From Providencia alcalifaciens (GTDB lineage: Bacteria; Pseudomonadota; Gammaproteobacteria; Enterobacterales; Enterobacteriaceae): DNA of 64,000 nucleotides. Shown here piece by piece: positions 8,684-18,053 of this stretch (its first letter is position 1; each line of letters starts with the position of its first letter). The stretch covers positions 186,001-250,000 of the forward strand of contig NZ_CP084296.1 in assembly GCF_020271745.1 (NCBI RefSeq), in the 5' to 3' direction. The notes below the pieces were generated by a model. That model was not told the origin of the DNA and did no database searches. It saw only the letters and a program-made list of their open reading frames with translations. A program made the position numbers and the translations under genes.

Positions 8684-9754
8684 TTAAGCGAACTCCGTCA
8701 TCACTAATTTCGCGATTTCAAAGTAAATAATCAAGCCAGTACCATCAATAAATGTCGCGATAAATGGTGCAGAAACCACCGCTGGGTCAACCTTCAGCTT
8801 CTTCAGAACCATTGGGATAATAGAAGAAACAATCGCGCTCCATACGGTAATAGCCACAATCGTTAAACTCACCACGATAGTCACTTCATGACCCACACCT
8901 AAGATCCAGGCACGAATTAACGCCGCACCACCAATGGTGATAGCCACTAAGAACGAAGTTGAAACTTCTTTTTTCAATACCGCACCGAGGTTACGTAAAC
9001 TCACTTCCCCCAACGCCATCGCTCTCACGAGGGTCGATGTGATCTGAGTTCCGCTGTTTCCGCCGGTACCAATCAATAATGGAATAAAGAACGCCAGTGA
9101 AATGGCGGCTTCAAGTTGCTCTTCGAACGCTTTCAGCACGGTCCCAGTATAGGCTTCAGCCACAAACAGCATTAATAACCACACAACACGCTTACGCCAT
9201 AAAGTGACTGGACTGGTGGTTAAATATGGCTCTTCGAGTGGCGTAGTGGCCCCCTGCAATTGTGCATCGAGGGTATTTTCGTCTTCAATAAGCTCTGCAA
9301 TATCTTGAGGACGTAATACCCCCATCAACTTGCCGAACTGAACAACGGGGATCATATCCAAACCACTATGATTAATTAAATCATAAACATCATGGCGGGA
9401 TTGTTCAGGGGAAACAGAGAAATAATTGTGGCGCATAATATCCGACACTAATAAATCTTCTGCTGAGGCAAGTAATGATTTAACGGACAAAATTCCATTT
9501 AAATAGTTTTCACTATCTACGACAAATAAATACGTTGGAATTTGTTCGCCTTCGAGATGTTCAATAAGACTTTTCTTCACACATGCCACAGAGTCGGCAA
9601 CCGATACTGGCAAATATGATTGGCTCATATAAGCATTAACAGTTGAATCATCAATTTTAGTGGGTTGTGTTTGATTAGACTTTTGACGAGCGTCTTTCAT
9701 TGCGGATTGTGCAATCGCTACTGCACCCGCTTTGTGCTGGGTAGAAAATGACAT
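8684..9754 (-). CDS. mgtE: Mg2+ transporter MgtE
   Basis: 356-aa inner-membrane Mg2+ channel. Residues about 45-165 form a CBS-domain pair. From about 185 onward there are five membrane segments with family motifs GTGGNSGTQ and DPAVVSAPF. The cytoplasmic N domain of longer MgtE proteins is much reduced (about 40 residues), so gating probably relies on the CBS domains. An MgtE of this type was first cloned from Providencia stuartii. Start at 9754 fits the upstream AGGGA, which is embedded in a riboswitch hairpin. Confidence 0.95.
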   Translation of the reverse strand: MSFSTQHKAGAVAIAQSAMKDARQKSNQTQPTKIDDSTVNAYMSQSYLPVSVADSVACVKKSLIEHLEGEQIPTYLFVVDSENYLNGILSVKSLLASAEDLLVSDIMRHNYFSVSPEQSRHDVYDLINHSGLDMIPVVQFGKLMGVLRPQDIAELIEDENTLDAQLQGATTPLEEPYLTTSPVTLWRKRVVWLLMLFVAEAYTGTVLKAFEEQLEAAISLAFFIPLLIGTGGNSGTQITSTLVRAMALGEVSLRNLGAVLKKEVSTSFLVAITIGGAALIRAWILGVGHEVTIVVSLTIVAITVWSAIVSSIIPMVLKKLKVDPAVVSAPFIATFIDGTGLIIYFEIAKLVMTEFA

Positions 9755-9764
9755 TTTTTTTAGT

Positions 9765-9804
9765 CCCTATTACTGTTGTTTACTCAAACAGTACTCACAT
9801 AGGG
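9765..9804 (-). promoter_or_regulatory. SD-sequestering hairpin of the mgtE leader
   Basis: In the mgtE transcript CCCTAT pairs with ATAGGG (9799-9804 with 9765-9770) and ACTGTT with AACAGT (9787-9792 with 9772-9777). The 3' arm contains the AGGGA ribosome site 10 nt before the ATG. This suggests that the expression platform works at translation initiation. Confidence 0.6.
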
Positions 9805-9833
9805 GCGAAACCAGATGAGAGAATGCGTTTGCT

Positions 9834-9996
9834 ATCTCTTCGTCTCGGTTTTAGCACTATACAACGTATCCTGAATAAATCAGGAAGTTACATGGGGATA
9901 TACCTTCGGTCGATATATCCTGTCCTAATCTTGGGCGTCTCTCGACGTCGTCAGATCAGTAACCTATGTTTGTATAGGAGCCTCGCCTAACGAGAT
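9834..9996 (-). promoter_or_regulatory. M-box (ykoK leader) Mg2+ riboswitch aptamer
   Basis: The minus strand carries the hallmark M-box core: CTCGTTAGGCGAGGCTCC, then TATACAAACATAGGTTACTG, then GACGTCGAGAGACGCC, closing with AGTGCTAAA and a P1 strand (ATCTC with GAGAT). M-boxes sense Mg2+ and shut off Mg2+ transporter genes when it is plentiful. It lies directly upstream of mgtE, on the same strand. Confidence 0.92.
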
Positions 9997-10251
9997 ACTG
10001 CACTTTGGATGCGGCGCGAATTATACCCACTGAGTGTTCAATTACCACCCTTTTACCCCGCTCTTTTTTTAAGAGCCCACCCTCGTTTAAGTTTTGTTTA
10101 AGTTAATGTATATCAAGAATTCAGCGTGTAACCATTTGTAACTTTAATAGAAACTTATATTATTCATAATACATAAAGTCATAATCACGCTATAAATTAC
10201 TTTATTATTTTTTGATTATCTTTTGCCGCTAAAATAAATCGATTAATAAAC
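9997..10251. other. intergenic, mgtE promoter region
   Basis: No ORF. It must hold the minus-strand mgtE promoter upstream of the riboswitch. The rest is AT-rich with no other recognisable structure. Confidence 0.4.
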
Positions 10252-10288
10252 AAAAAAGCCACCTTATTTATATTCATAATAAGATGGC
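10252..10288 (-). terminator. terminator of hcp-hcr
   Basis: An 11-bp stem with one mismatch (10258-10268 with 10278-10288) is followed on the minus strand by six T. It lies 40 bp after the hcr stop. Confidence 0.8.
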
Positions 10289-10327
10289 AATTAATGAGGC
10301 ATTAAATTTTATATTATCGAAAATCAA

Positions 10328-11332
10328 TTAAGCGATTTCTGTGTCACCTTGTAATTGGCAACTGCACGCTAAAACATAGCCGTTAGCAATTTCGTCTGCG
10401 GTTAATGTCATCGTGCTGCTGGTTGTGTAATTCCCCGAAAGCACTTTGGTTTTACAGCTACCACATACCCCCGCGCGGCACGCTGCAATTACCGGCTGTT
10501 TATTCTGTTCTAACGCGGACAGCAGCGAGGTTCCCACAGGTACTGTAAAATTCACTAAACGGTGACGAATTTTTAAGTTCAGTACCTCTTCACTCACGGC
10601 CTCATCCCCGCCAGTAGTAAAGCGTTCCATAAAGAAGTGTTCCGCAGGTACGCCCAATGCCTTAGAAAACGCCTGCACATTTTTCATATACGGTACAGGT
10701 CCACAAGTCATTACCACTCGCCCATGAATATCTGGAACTAACTCCAGCAGTTTTTCTTGGCTTAATCGACCTTGTGCAATACCGCCGTGATCGGGTGTTT
10801 CTGGCATGATACACAGTTGCAAACGCTGCGGATATTGCTGCACCAATCTTTGCCACTCATTGGCAAAAATGACCTGTTTTTCATCTCGCACATTAAACAG
10901 CACTTTGACATCCGTTTCAGGGCGATTCGCCATCAGCCAACGGGTCATCGACATAATCGGCGTGACGCCACAACCTGCTGCTAACATTAAATATTGGTGG
11001 CTTTGTACATTGGCACATGTAAATTCCCCTTGCGCCTCAGACAACCAAAGATAGTCCCCCGGCTTTACCGTTCCAGTCAGCCAACAAGAGCCTGCACCCT
11101 CGTCTAATCGTCTCACCGTAATGGAGATAAAACGGCTTTGTCCTGGCGATGAAGACAAGGTATAAGCGCGCATCACGTCATCACTGTTTCTGATACTCAC
11201 CAGCGCATATTGCCCCGGTTCATATTGGTAAAAATCATGATTAATTAGGTTAATAGTCCAAACATCAGGGGTTTCCTGCACAATTGAGTGAATTTGCATT
11301 CTGTTCGGGCATAGGCTTGTTGGCATGGTCAT
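10328..11332 (-). CDS. hcr: NADH oxidoreductase Hcr
   Basis: 334 aa. Electron donor to Hcp: an FAD domain (RAYTLSSSP, about 55-63), an NAD(P) domain (AGCGVTPIMSM, MTCGPVPYM), and a C-terminal plant-type [2Fe-2S] domain (CRAGVCGSCK with a later Cys). ATG 11332 has AAGGAG 8 nt upstream. It lies about 50 bp after hcp, in the order and spacing of the E. coli hcp-hcr operon. Confidence 0.96.
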   Translation of the reverse strand: MTMPTSLCPNRMQIHSIVQETPDVWTINLINHDFYQYEPGQYALVSIRNSDDVMRAYTLSSSPGQSRFISITVRRLDEGAGSCWLTGTVKPGDYLWLSEAQGEFTCANVQSHQYLMLAAGCGVTPIMSMTRWLMANRPETDVKVLFNVRDEKQVIFANEWQRLVQQYPQRLQLCIMPETPDHGGIAQGRLSQEKLLELVPDIHGRVVMTCGPVPYMKNVQAFSKALGVPAEHFFMERFTTGGDEAVSEEVLNLKIRHRLVNFTVPVGTSLLSALEQNKQPVIAACRAGVCGSCKTKVLSGNYTTSSTMTLTADEIANGYVLACSCQLQGDTEIA

Positions 11333-11383
11333 GAGTTACTCCTTGCAAGGGGGAAAGCCGCTTCCCCCCTGAGTTCCTTCTAA

Positions 11384-13036
11384 TTACGCTGGCAGGATTT
11401 CCGCCAGATCTTGTTCAACCGTGGTAATGCTGCGCATACCAAATTTTTCATTCAGAATATTCAGCAGATTTTCGGTTAAGAAGCCCGGAGCTGTTGGGCC
11501 GGTGTAAATGTTTTTCACACCCAGTGCAAGCAGGGTTAACAAGATCACAATCGCTTTTTGCTCGAACCAAGATAGGATCAGGCTCAGCGGTAAGTCATTC
11601 ACGCCACAACCTAATTTCTCTGCTAAGTTCACCGCTAACATAATGGCAGAATAGGCATCGTTACATTGACCCACATCCAGTAAACGCGGTAAGCCTTCTA
11701 AAGTACCGAAGTCCAGTTTGTTGAAACGGTATTTACCACAAGCCAGCGTTAAAATCAGGCAGTCTTTCGGTACGCTGCGAGCGAAATCCGTGTAGTAACT
11801 GCGCTCTCCACGGCTACCATCGCAACCACCAACTAAGAATACGTGACGTAATTTTTTCTGAGCAACGAGATCAATCACTGCATCCGCAGCACCCAGCAGG
11901 GTTTGACGACCAAAACCGACAGTAATTTTGTGTTCGATTTCAGTGTATGGGAAGCCCGCCATTTCCTGCGCTTGCGCTATCATTTCGGCGAAACTGTCAC
12001 CTGTAATATGTTTCACACCCGGCCAACCCACAATGCTGCGAGTCCAGATACGCGCCTTATATTCACCCACATCAGGGTCGATAATGCAGTTAGAGGTCAT
12101 TAAAACAGGGCCTGGGAACTTAGCAAATTCCACTTGCTGATTTTGCCAACCGCTGCCGTAGTTACCCACTAAGTGAGCATATTTTTTCAGTTCAGGGTAG
12201 CCATGAGCAGGTAACATTTCACCATGGGTGTAAATATTAATGCCGGTGCCTTCGGTCTGTTCTAACAACATTTTTAAATCTTTCAGGTCATGACCTGAAA
12301 TCAAAATACATTTACCTGCAACTGGGCGTACGTTAACTTCCGTTGGAACTGGATGACCAAATTCCCCGGTTTCACCTGCATCCAGAATTTCCATGATTTT
12401 GAAGTTCATCATGCCGATAGCCATTGCATTGTCGAGCAGCTCATTCATATCCGCTGGCAATGTGCCTAACCATGCCATAATTTCATGGTATTGAGCATAA
12501 ATCTGGTTATCAAACTGACCTAAAACGTGAGCGTGCTCCATATACGCCGCCGCGCCCTTCAAGCCATACAGGCACAGCATACGTAAGCCATGAATATCAT
12601 CGCCAATTTGCGCTTTATCGATATCTAACGCAAATTGTGCCGCTTGCTGTTGCAGGGTAGCAATATCCTGCCCTGCTAATTGCAGGTTAATAAGCGGATG
12701 GTTAAATGCCACTGCGCTATTCACTGACAGGCAGTGTTTGATTAATTTATCACGCAGATAAATGGCTTCACGGGCATAACCGATAATACGTTCAGAATCG
12801 AAGTTAACGTTAGTCAATGTAGAGAAGAAAGCGCGCGGTGCGAAACTGTCGACATCATGATCAATAATGCCCAGTTCACGCGCCACCACCGCACTTGCAG
12901 ATAAGCTTTGCAGGACAGCAACTAATAAATCTTGCAGGTCTGAAGTTTCAGCGGTTTTACCGCACATACCTTGCGAATAAGCGCAGCCATTGGTTGCTGG
13001 AGTTCTAATTGTTTGTTCACATTGCACACAATACAT
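11384..13036 (-). CDS. hcp: hydroxylamine reductase / hybrid-cluster protein
   Basis: 550 aa, the same as E. coli Hcp. It starts MYCVQCEQT with the N-terminal cluster Cys spacing C3-x2-C6-x11-C18-x6-C25. It has the hybrid-cluster signatures GHDLKDL and [14 protein letters not shown]. Hcp reduces NO (and hydroxylamine in vitro) under anaerobic nitrosative stress. A longer upstream frame exists, but the family start is ATG 13036 with AGAGG upstream. An NsrR-like and an FNR-like site precede it. Confidence 0.97.
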   Translation of the reverse strand: MYCVQCEQTIRTPATNGCAYSQGMCGKTAETSDLQDLLVAVLQSLSASAVVARELGIIDHDVDSFAPRAFFSTLTNVNFDSERIIGYAREAIYLRDKLIKHCLSVNSAVAFNHPLINLQLAGQDIATLQQQAAQFALDIDKAQIGDDIHGLRMLCLYGLKGAAAYMEHAHVLGQFDNQIYAQYHEIMAWLGTLPADMNELLDNAMAIGMMNFKIMEILDAGETGEFGHPVPTEVNVRPVAGKCILISGHDLKDLKMLLEQTEGTGINIYTHGEMLPAHGYPELKKYAHLVGNYGSGWQNQQVEFAKFPGPVLMTSNCIIDPDVGEYKARIWTRSIVGWPGVKHITGDSFAEMIAQAQEMAGFPYTEIEHKITVGFGRQTLLGAADAVIDLVAQKKLRHVFLVGGCDGSRGERSYYTDFARSVPKDCLILTLACGKYRFNKLDFGTLEGLPRLLDVGQCNDAYSAIMLAVNLAEKLGCGVNDLPLSLILSWFEQKAIVILLTLLALGVKNIYTGPTAPGFLTENLLNILNEKFGMRSITTVEQDLAEILPA

Positions 13037-13051
13037 GGAGGAAACCTCTTT

Positions 13052-13074
13052 AAGTTGCATTTCATATACAACAT
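13052..13074 (-). promoter_or_regulatory. NsrR-like operator upstream of hcp
   Basis: AAGTTGCATTT (13052-13062), one base, then ATATACAACAT (13064-13074), whose complement ATGTTGTATAT matches the first half at 8 of 11 positions. This is close to the NsrR motif AAGATGYATTT. hcp is a classic NsrR target. Confidence 0.6.
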
Positions 13075-13132
13075 TAAGATTACCCCTTTTAAATAAATAG
13101 AAAAGCACCAAAAAATTCTATTTGAAGGTTTA

Positions 13133-13146
13133 TTGATCTACATTAA
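13133..13146 (-). promoter_or_regulatory. FNR-like box upstream of hcp
   Basis: TTGATCTACATTAA matches TTGAT-N4-ATCAA with one mismatch, 97 bp before the hcp ATG. hcp is activated by FNR in E. coli. Confidence 0.6.
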
Positions 13147-13307
13147 CTTTCACTATAAATAAGAATTATTCAATGTTGTAGAATAGGCAGTTTCACTGAT
13201 CTCATTTGATTTTTCGCTGGGGTTTCAAAGCAGTATTGCTATACTATGCTTTCATTCATACTTCATAAGTTATTGTTGTTAAATCATTTTAAGAGAATCA
13301 AAAAGCG

Positions 13308-14696
13308 ATGATGCAGGCTAATTCGACTCCAAAATCAGACAACAAAACCCATTTTAGTTTTTTACGTCACGTGAAAGAATCCGATAAAACGCCACTCAAA
13401 GTGCTTGTTTTAGCGGCTATTATTGGTGCCGCCGTTGGGCTGATTGGCTCCCTATTTATGCTAGGTACTGAGTGGGTCAGCAATATTCGTATCGCGTCTG
13501 TTAACCAATATGTCACCAACAAATGGTTGGTGATCCCTGCCATGTTTGTGACTTCTGCCCTATTAGCCATGCTCGGCTACTATTTGGTTAAACGCTTTTC
13601 ACCTGAAGCGGGGGGCTCAGGGATCCCAGAAATCGAAGGGGCATTGCAAGATTTGCGCCCTGTCCGTTGGTGGCGCGTGATCCCAGTAAAATTTATCGGC
13701 GGGTTAGGTACGTTAGGTTCCGGTATGGTGCTCGGTCGTGAAGGACCAACCGTGCAACTGGGGGCGAACATTAGCCAAATGTTTTATGACCTATTTCGCC
13801 TCAAAGATAATGAATCTCGCCATACATTATTGGCGGCGGGTGCTGCTGCTGGTCTTTCTACCGCCTTTAATGCCCCATTAGCAGGGATCCTGTTTATCAT
13901 CGAAGAGATGCGTCCACAATTTAAATACAGCCTGATTTCCATCAAGGCCGTGTTTATTGGTGCCGTCAGTGCCACCATTGTTTTTCGCCTAATTAATGGT
14001 GAAGCCGCGGTATTGAATATAGGGCAATTCTCCTCTGCCCCCATGGAAACCCTGTGGTTATATCTGATTTTAGGTATGTTATTTGGGATCGTGGGAATTG
14101 GCTTTAACCGCTTCTTGCTCTACCTGCAAAGCCTATTTTTAGCTTTCTACCAAAATAAAGTGTCACGATTTGTTTTGATGGGCGGTTTGATCGGGGGGAG
14201 CTGTGGTGCTATCGGTGTGTTTGCCCCTGAAGTTGTAGGAGGCGGCTATAGTGTGATCCATCAAATGGTCGCCAATAGCTTCACTATCACCATGCTAATG
14301 GTGTTTTTTGCGTTACGCTTTTTAACCTCAACCATCAGCTTTAGTTCTGGGGCGCCAGGAGGGATTTTCTCACCGTTATTAGCACTTGGTACACTGTTTG
14401 GTGGAATCTATGGTTATGCGGCACTGGAGCTGTTCCCAAATTATTCTATTGAAGTCGGTACCTTTGCGATAGCCGGCATGGGGGCGCTGTTTGCCGCTAC
14501 AGTGCGTGCGCCATTAACGGGTATTGTCTTAGTGCTAGAAATGACCAATAACTATCAATTGATTTTACCTATGATTATTACCTGCATTGGCGCAACGATG
14601 GTGGCACAATTCTTAGGGGGTCGACCACTTTATTCTGTGCTGCTCGAAAAAACCTTAGAGCGTAGTGAAAAACAAGCGGCAGCATCCAATCCCTAA
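13308..14696 (+). CDS. clcA: H+/Cl- exchange transporter ClcA
   Basis: 462-aa CLC antiporter of the inner membrane. Selectivity-filter motifs are present: GSGIPEIEG (about 103), GREGPTVQ with the gating glutamate (about E145), and [14 protein letters not shown]. There is no C-terminal CBS domain, as in E. coli ClcA. It helps extreme acid resistance in E. coli by countering charge build-up. The start is ATG 13308 or 13311; both are in frame. Confidence 0.95.
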   Translation: MMQANSTPKSDNKTHFSFLRHVKESDKTPLKVLVLAAIIGAAVGLIGSLFMLGTEWVSNIRIASVNQYVTNKWLVIPAMFVTSALLAMLGYYLVKRFSPEAGGSGIPEIEGALQDLRPVRWWRVIPVKFIGGLGTLGSGMVLGREGPTVQLGANISQMFYDLFRLKDNESRHTLLAAGAAAGLSTAFNAPLAGILFIIEEMRPQFKYSLISIKAVFIGAVSATIVFRLINGEAAVLNIGQFSSAPMETLWLYLILGMLFGIVGIGFNRFLLYLQSLFLAFYQNKVSRFVLMGGLIGGSCGAIGVFAPEVVGGGYSVIHQMVANSFTITMLMVFFALRFLTSTISFSSGAPGGIFSPLLALGTLFGGIYGYAALELFPNYSIEVGTFAIAGMGALFAATVRAPLTGIVLVLEMTNNYQLILPMIITCIGATMVAQFLGGRPLYSVLLEKTLERSEKQAAASNP

Positions 14697-14728
14697 AATT
14701 GATTTTATCCCTCACCATAGAACGCAAG

Positions 14729-14797
14729 ATGGGTTGCCTAGGCAACCCATTATGTTGATGACAAAGAGGGATAAAAGCGTGGTTTTTCCCTCTTTGT
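14729..14797 (+). terminator. two hairpins after clcA
   Basis: A perfect 22-bp palindrome at 14729-14750 is followed by an 11-bp stem (14761-14771 with 14787-14797). They sit between the convergent clcA and tehB. T-tracts are weak on both strands, so termination is probable but not certain. Confidence 0.5.
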
Positions 14798-14868
14798 GTT
14801 ATCAGGCGAAAATCAATAAATTGATTTTCCTCGTTAATTTTACAACCTATTATCTTCGCTATCGCAGG

Positions 14869-15735
14869 TTATTTTTTCTTAGCAATCAACGTTGCAAAGT
14901 TCAGTTTAATTCGGTTACCTTGTGCATCCGTTCTATGCAAGTGTCCTGGGTTTTCATTGTATTTGAGAATTTCCCAGTCTTGATAATATTGCTGTAATTC
15001 ACCCGGTTTTAAGAAGCACTTAAATGGCACCATATCCAGTGGTGCATCCGGTGTTTCTACCGCGCATACCACTATATTAATCCCACCCGCTCGAGTGTGT
15101 GATTGCATATCCGCGATAATGTCAGCAATTTTGTCCCGTTGTAGGAACATTAATACGACTGTGGAAATAATCAAATCATAGTCACCTTGGATTTGGTGGC
15201 TATTAATGTCATATAGCGCGGCATGGATATTTTCTATACCTGATTGCTGCTTAACAGTTTCAATGGCTTGAATATGGTTTTGGTTGATATCCACCGCCGT
15301 CACATCGTACCCTTGCTGGGCAAGGTAGAAGCTATTACGCCCACGCCCTGAACCTAAATCCAAAACTTTGCACGGTTTCGCCAAGTTATTCTCGCAGAGG
15401 TAACGAACTTCTGAATGCGGAATACTAAGATCATATTTTTTATAAAATTCAATCTCAGGGCGACATAAAAAAGAGAGCTGGCAACGCATATCATCACTAC
15501 AATCGGCGATACGATGCCAGACCTGAGGCTCAATCACGGGTGGTTGGTTTTCGGTGTCGAAAGTAAATTTTTGCTCACTTCCATCATCATTAAAAATAAT
15601 AAAATCCAGAGAGCCTTGTAATACCTTCAATTGAGCAAATGTGTCTTCTTTGGTGTTATGGCGGTCTTGAAACATTAACGGAACCGAAGCCTTATCCCAA
15701 ACAGGCATGGTTTTGTAGCATACTAATTCAGTCAT
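14869..15735 (-). CDS. tehB: tellurite-resistance methyltransferase TehB with N-terminal cupin (DUF1971)
   Basis: 288 aa. The N-terminal ~85 residues form a DUF1971 cupin-like domain (FAQLKVLQGSLDF, PPVIEPQVWHRI). The C-terminal part is a SAM-dependent methyltransferase with motif I VLDLGSGRGRNS. This longer architecture is like Haemophilus TehB rather than the ~200-aa E. coli protein. There is no tehA neighbour. ATG 15735 has AAGGTG upstream; an extension to 15756 would run into the NsrR-like operator. A matching NsrR site and a perfect FNR box sit upstream. Confidence 0.92.
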   Translation of the reverse strand: MTELVCYKTMPVWDKASVPLMFQDRHNTKEDTFAQLKVLQGSLDFIIFNDDGSEQKFTFDTENQPPVIEPQVWHRIADCSDDMRCQLSFLCRPEIEFYKKYDLSIPHSEVRYLCENNLAKPCKVLDLGSGRGRNSFYLAQQGYDVTAVDINQNHIQAIETVKQQSGIENIHAALYDINSHQIQGDYDLIISTVVLMFLQRDKIADIIADMQSHTRAGGINIVVCAVETPDAPLDMVPFKCFLKPGELQQYYQDWEILKYNENPGHLHRTDAQGNRIKLNFATLIAKKK

Positions 15736-15747
15736 GGGGTCACCTTT

Positions 15748-15770
15748 AAGTTGCATATTAAATACATCTT
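15748..15770 (-). promoter_or_regulatory. NsrR operator upstream of tehB
   Basis: AAGTTGCATAT (15748-15758) and AAATACATCTT (15760-15770) form an inverted repeat. The second half reads AAGATGTATTT on the other strand, a full match to the NsrR half-site AAGATGYATTT. tehAB is a reported NsrR target in E. coli. Confidence 0.75.
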
Positions 15771-15821
15771 ATGACGTTCATCTGGATAGTGCAACGTTTT
15801 CATAGAGAGAGAATGGATGAT

Positions 15822-15835
15822 TTGATGTGAATCAA
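15822..15835 (-). promoter_or_regulatory. perfect FNR box upstream of tehB
   Basis: TTGATGTGAATCAA matches TTGAT-N4-ATCAA exactly and lies 86 bp before the tehB ATG. It suggests anaerobic activation. Confidence 0.7.
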
Positions 15836-15856
15836 CCTCCTGCTACACAGGAGGTT
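15834..15856 (-). terminator. hairpin after the acylase gene
   Basis: Perfect 9-bp stem AACCTCCTG / CAGGAGGTT with a 5-nt loop, about 70 bp past the acylase stop. It abuts the FNR box. There is no strong T-tract. Confidence 0.4.
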
Positions 15857-15924
15857 AAATTCAGAATCTTGAGCTTAGAAACTTGGGCTTAGCAACCTGA
15901 CGTTAAAAACCTGACTTTAAATAC

Positions 15925-17004
15925 TTAGTAACCCAACTGCTCGGCACTCAACCCTAAAAATTCAAACGGTTTGGTATCAACATATTGCGCTGTCGCATCC
16001 CCCGAATAGATATGGCTTTGCTCTTCACCGAGATCTAATTTTTTCACTTTTCCGGTCTCATTGGAAAAATCAATTTTCTTTAAGTCCGTCCAAAAAATGT
16101 TCGGCGTTAAAGCAGACTCAAAGAAATAGAGTTGACGCTTGCTATCAACCAGTGTGCGCCAACGGGTAGAAGAAATCTCAGGAGACGTTTCCGACGTTAA
16201 ACCGTATGGAACAGACACATTACGGATCACCCCAAACACACTGGCAACCGCTTTATTTGGCGTCGTTTTTTGTGGGATAGCATTGATGTAGAACTGAGCT
16301 CTAGCAAAACGATCCGCTGAGCGGTTGGTTCCTGGTAGCATTACCGTGCCACCAATACCTTGCCAATACTCTTGCATCGCTAACTGCTTTTCATAAGCCG
16401 GTGAGTTAGTCATGACTTGGTATTTACGGCTATGGTGAATGACTTGTTTGCCATCGATATATTCGATAATCGCGCTATCACCGCTCGCATCGGACAGCGA
16501 TAAATGCAGAGTCGCTAAGCGATTTTGTCCCGGAACCTTATCAGTCGCGACTATCAATGGCGTTTTTTCTAATGCGGCAACCGCTTCTTCAACCGTGGCA
16601 TAGTTATCCAGCATATATTGTGCCCATAACGAAATAGACAACGCAGGCTTTTTATTATCTAACTCAGGGTATTTTGATTCGGCGAGCCAGAGTAAATTTG
16701 CTACTAAGCCTTTTTCATTAACGCCATCCGTCGTAGAAATATCGTAACCTGACGCTATCACGCTACCGTATTTGGATTTCCATTTGAGTGATTGTGGCCC
16801 TGCTGCGCCATTTCGCTCCATACCTCGTGGAAAAATCCATAAATTGGTGCCCACATCATATTTCCAATCCATGGTTCTGCCTGTCATGATTTGTTGGTCT
16901 TCTCCGAGATAAACAACGCGGGTACAAGCCTGAGAAACCATGGCAGGAACATAAATTGCAGCGATGGTTAAGAGCGTAACAATGCTTTTCTTCACAAATC
17001 GCAT
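15925..17004 (-). CDS. choloylglycine hydrolase / penicillin V acylase-like Ntn hydrolase, periplasmic
   Basis: 359 aa. A 26-residue signal peptide ends ...VSQA, and the next residue C27 would become the N-terminal nucleophile after cleavage (ACTRVVY). Other Ntn residues fit the PVA/BSH pattern: R43 and D46 (GRTMDW, mature 17 and 20), Asn in MTNSPAYE and Arg in NRSADRF. This is the exported, Gram-negative branch of the family. Members of that branch cleave penicillin V and acyl-homoserine lactones and usually not bile salts. The actual substrate is unknown. Single gene. Confidence 0.88.
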   Translation of the reverse strand: MRFVKKSIVTLLTIAAIYVPAMVSQACTRVVYLGEDQQIMTGRTMDWKYDVGTNLWIFPRGMERNGAAGPQSLKWKSKYGSVIASGYDISTTDGVNEKGLVANLLWLAESKYPELDNKKPALSISLWAQYMLDNYATVEEAVAALEKTPLIVATDKVPGQNRLATLHLSLSDASGDSAIIEYIDGKQVIHHSRKYQVMTNSPAYEKQLAMQEYWQGIGGTVMLPGTNRSADRFARAQFYINAIPQKTTPNKAVASVFGVIRNVSVPYGLTSETSPEISSTRWRTLVDSKRQLYFFESALTPNIFWTDLKKIDFSNETGKVKKLDLGEEQSHIYSGDATAQYVDTKPFEFLGLSAEQLGY

Positions 17005-17216
17005 CTTGCCTCCAAATGGTATTGAATGAGTAGCGCAGATAAGCCACGCGAATAAATAAGTACTATTTATATTAGACAGTATATCGTTTTCAGCGTGTTA
17101 TTAGAGGATAGATATTGAAACAAAATGCAACAAGGATTAACTCGCCTAATCAAACTGTTGACGTTTTCCAGTGAGTTAATCCTATTAAAGAAATCAAATA
17201 GATTGGCAGCCCGCTG

Positions 17217-18026
17217 TTATTTTTTCTTTGCAGAAAACCATGAGCGTAATAATGCCGCTTTTTTCTGATTGTCTGGAATATTCAGAGCAGAGTCATACAA
17301 ACTAATTGAAATTTGGCAAACTGTTGCGGGTGATTTTTTCCCTGCCTTCACATCAATCAGCATGGTGACGTCATTTCCGTATTTTGCTGTTAATTCGCTT
17401 CTCAGAGAGTCCATCAATATCTGATACTCTACTTCAGATAACGTTGTGCGCTTCTCGCTAGTTTCGCTGGAAATCAACAACGCATCGATCGCACTCACTT
17501 GTTTTAATAAGACATCTTGACTTTTTTGTGGCGGAATGACATCCGCAGGGTCCCTTAACTGTGGGAATAACGCGTCATAACACATTTTTCCTGATGGATC
17601 TTGCTCTAACAAGGATTTGATATTGTCGTTCACTTTAGCGACAAAATTAATCACTGTTTCATCGGAAGCATAAGGCATGCGATCAACGACCAACGTCATT
17701 GATTGGCTAACAACCTGATCCAATAATTGACGGCGTAAATCTTCGTTAGCAGGATCATATTGAGACATTAAAGGCTCAAAGCTCTGGTAAGTGACAGGGC
17801 TTAATTTTTTGATAGTGACTAAAATCGGCAGTTCTTTTTCAACTTGAGCAATGGCCTCGGAATGAATTTCGCTATTACTTTCCGTCGATAGTACGTTGTT
17901 ATCTTTACTTAACCAGTAAAAACCCAGCGCAAAGATAATAAATATGATGCTAACGACTACTGCGATTTTGCGTGAACTGTTTGTATTCAAAGTGAATCTG
18001 CCTTTTAACAATCTGTCTTTTAACAA
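17217..18026 (-). CDS. membrane-anchored protein of unknown function
   Basis: Up to 269 aa; no family recognised. A single membrane segment (about 22-39, VVVSIIFIIFALGFYWL) is followed by a soluble, probably periplasmic, alpha-helical region with two cysteines (in KMCYDALF and TVCQISIS). No ATG or GTG precedes the membrane segment in frame. Translation must start at a TTG (18026, 18011 or a later one), and the first two lie inside a 15-bp tandem repeat. An in-frame TAG at 18039-18041 blocks any longer start. Confidence 0.7.
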   Translation of the reverse strand: MLKDRLLKGRFTLNTNSSRKIAVVVSIIFIIFALGFYWLSKDNNVLSTESNSEIHSEAIAQVEKELPILVTIKKLSPVTYQSFEPLMSQYDPANEDLRRQLLDQVVSQSMTLVVDRMPYASDETVINFVAKVNDNIKSLLEQDPSGKMCYDALFPQLRDPADVIPPQKSQDVLLKQVSAIDALLISSETSEKRTTLSEVEYQILMDSLRSELTAKYGNDVTMLIDVKAGKKSPATVCQISISLYDSALNIPDNQKKAALLRSWFSAKKK

Positions 18027-18053
18027 TTTGTCTTTTAACTATCTGTCTTTTAA
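18002..18053. repeat. 15-bp tandem repeat (3.5 copies)
   Basis: CTTTTAACAATCTGT, CTTTTAACAATTTGT, CTTTTAACTATCTGT and a partial CTTTTAA. It covers the start region of the unknown membrane protein. The third copy's A-to-T change creates the in-frame TAG. The unit is a multiple of three, so copy number would not shift the frame. Confidence 0.85.

Noticed and set aside
9748-9990. 80-codon plus-strand ORF upstream of mgtE
   Set aside because: It is antisense to the M-box riboswitch and its composition is explained by that RNA.
13037-13111. 25-residue N-terminal extension of hcp
   Set aside because: It covers the NsrR-like operator, and all Hcp proteins begin at the MYCVQCEQ segment.
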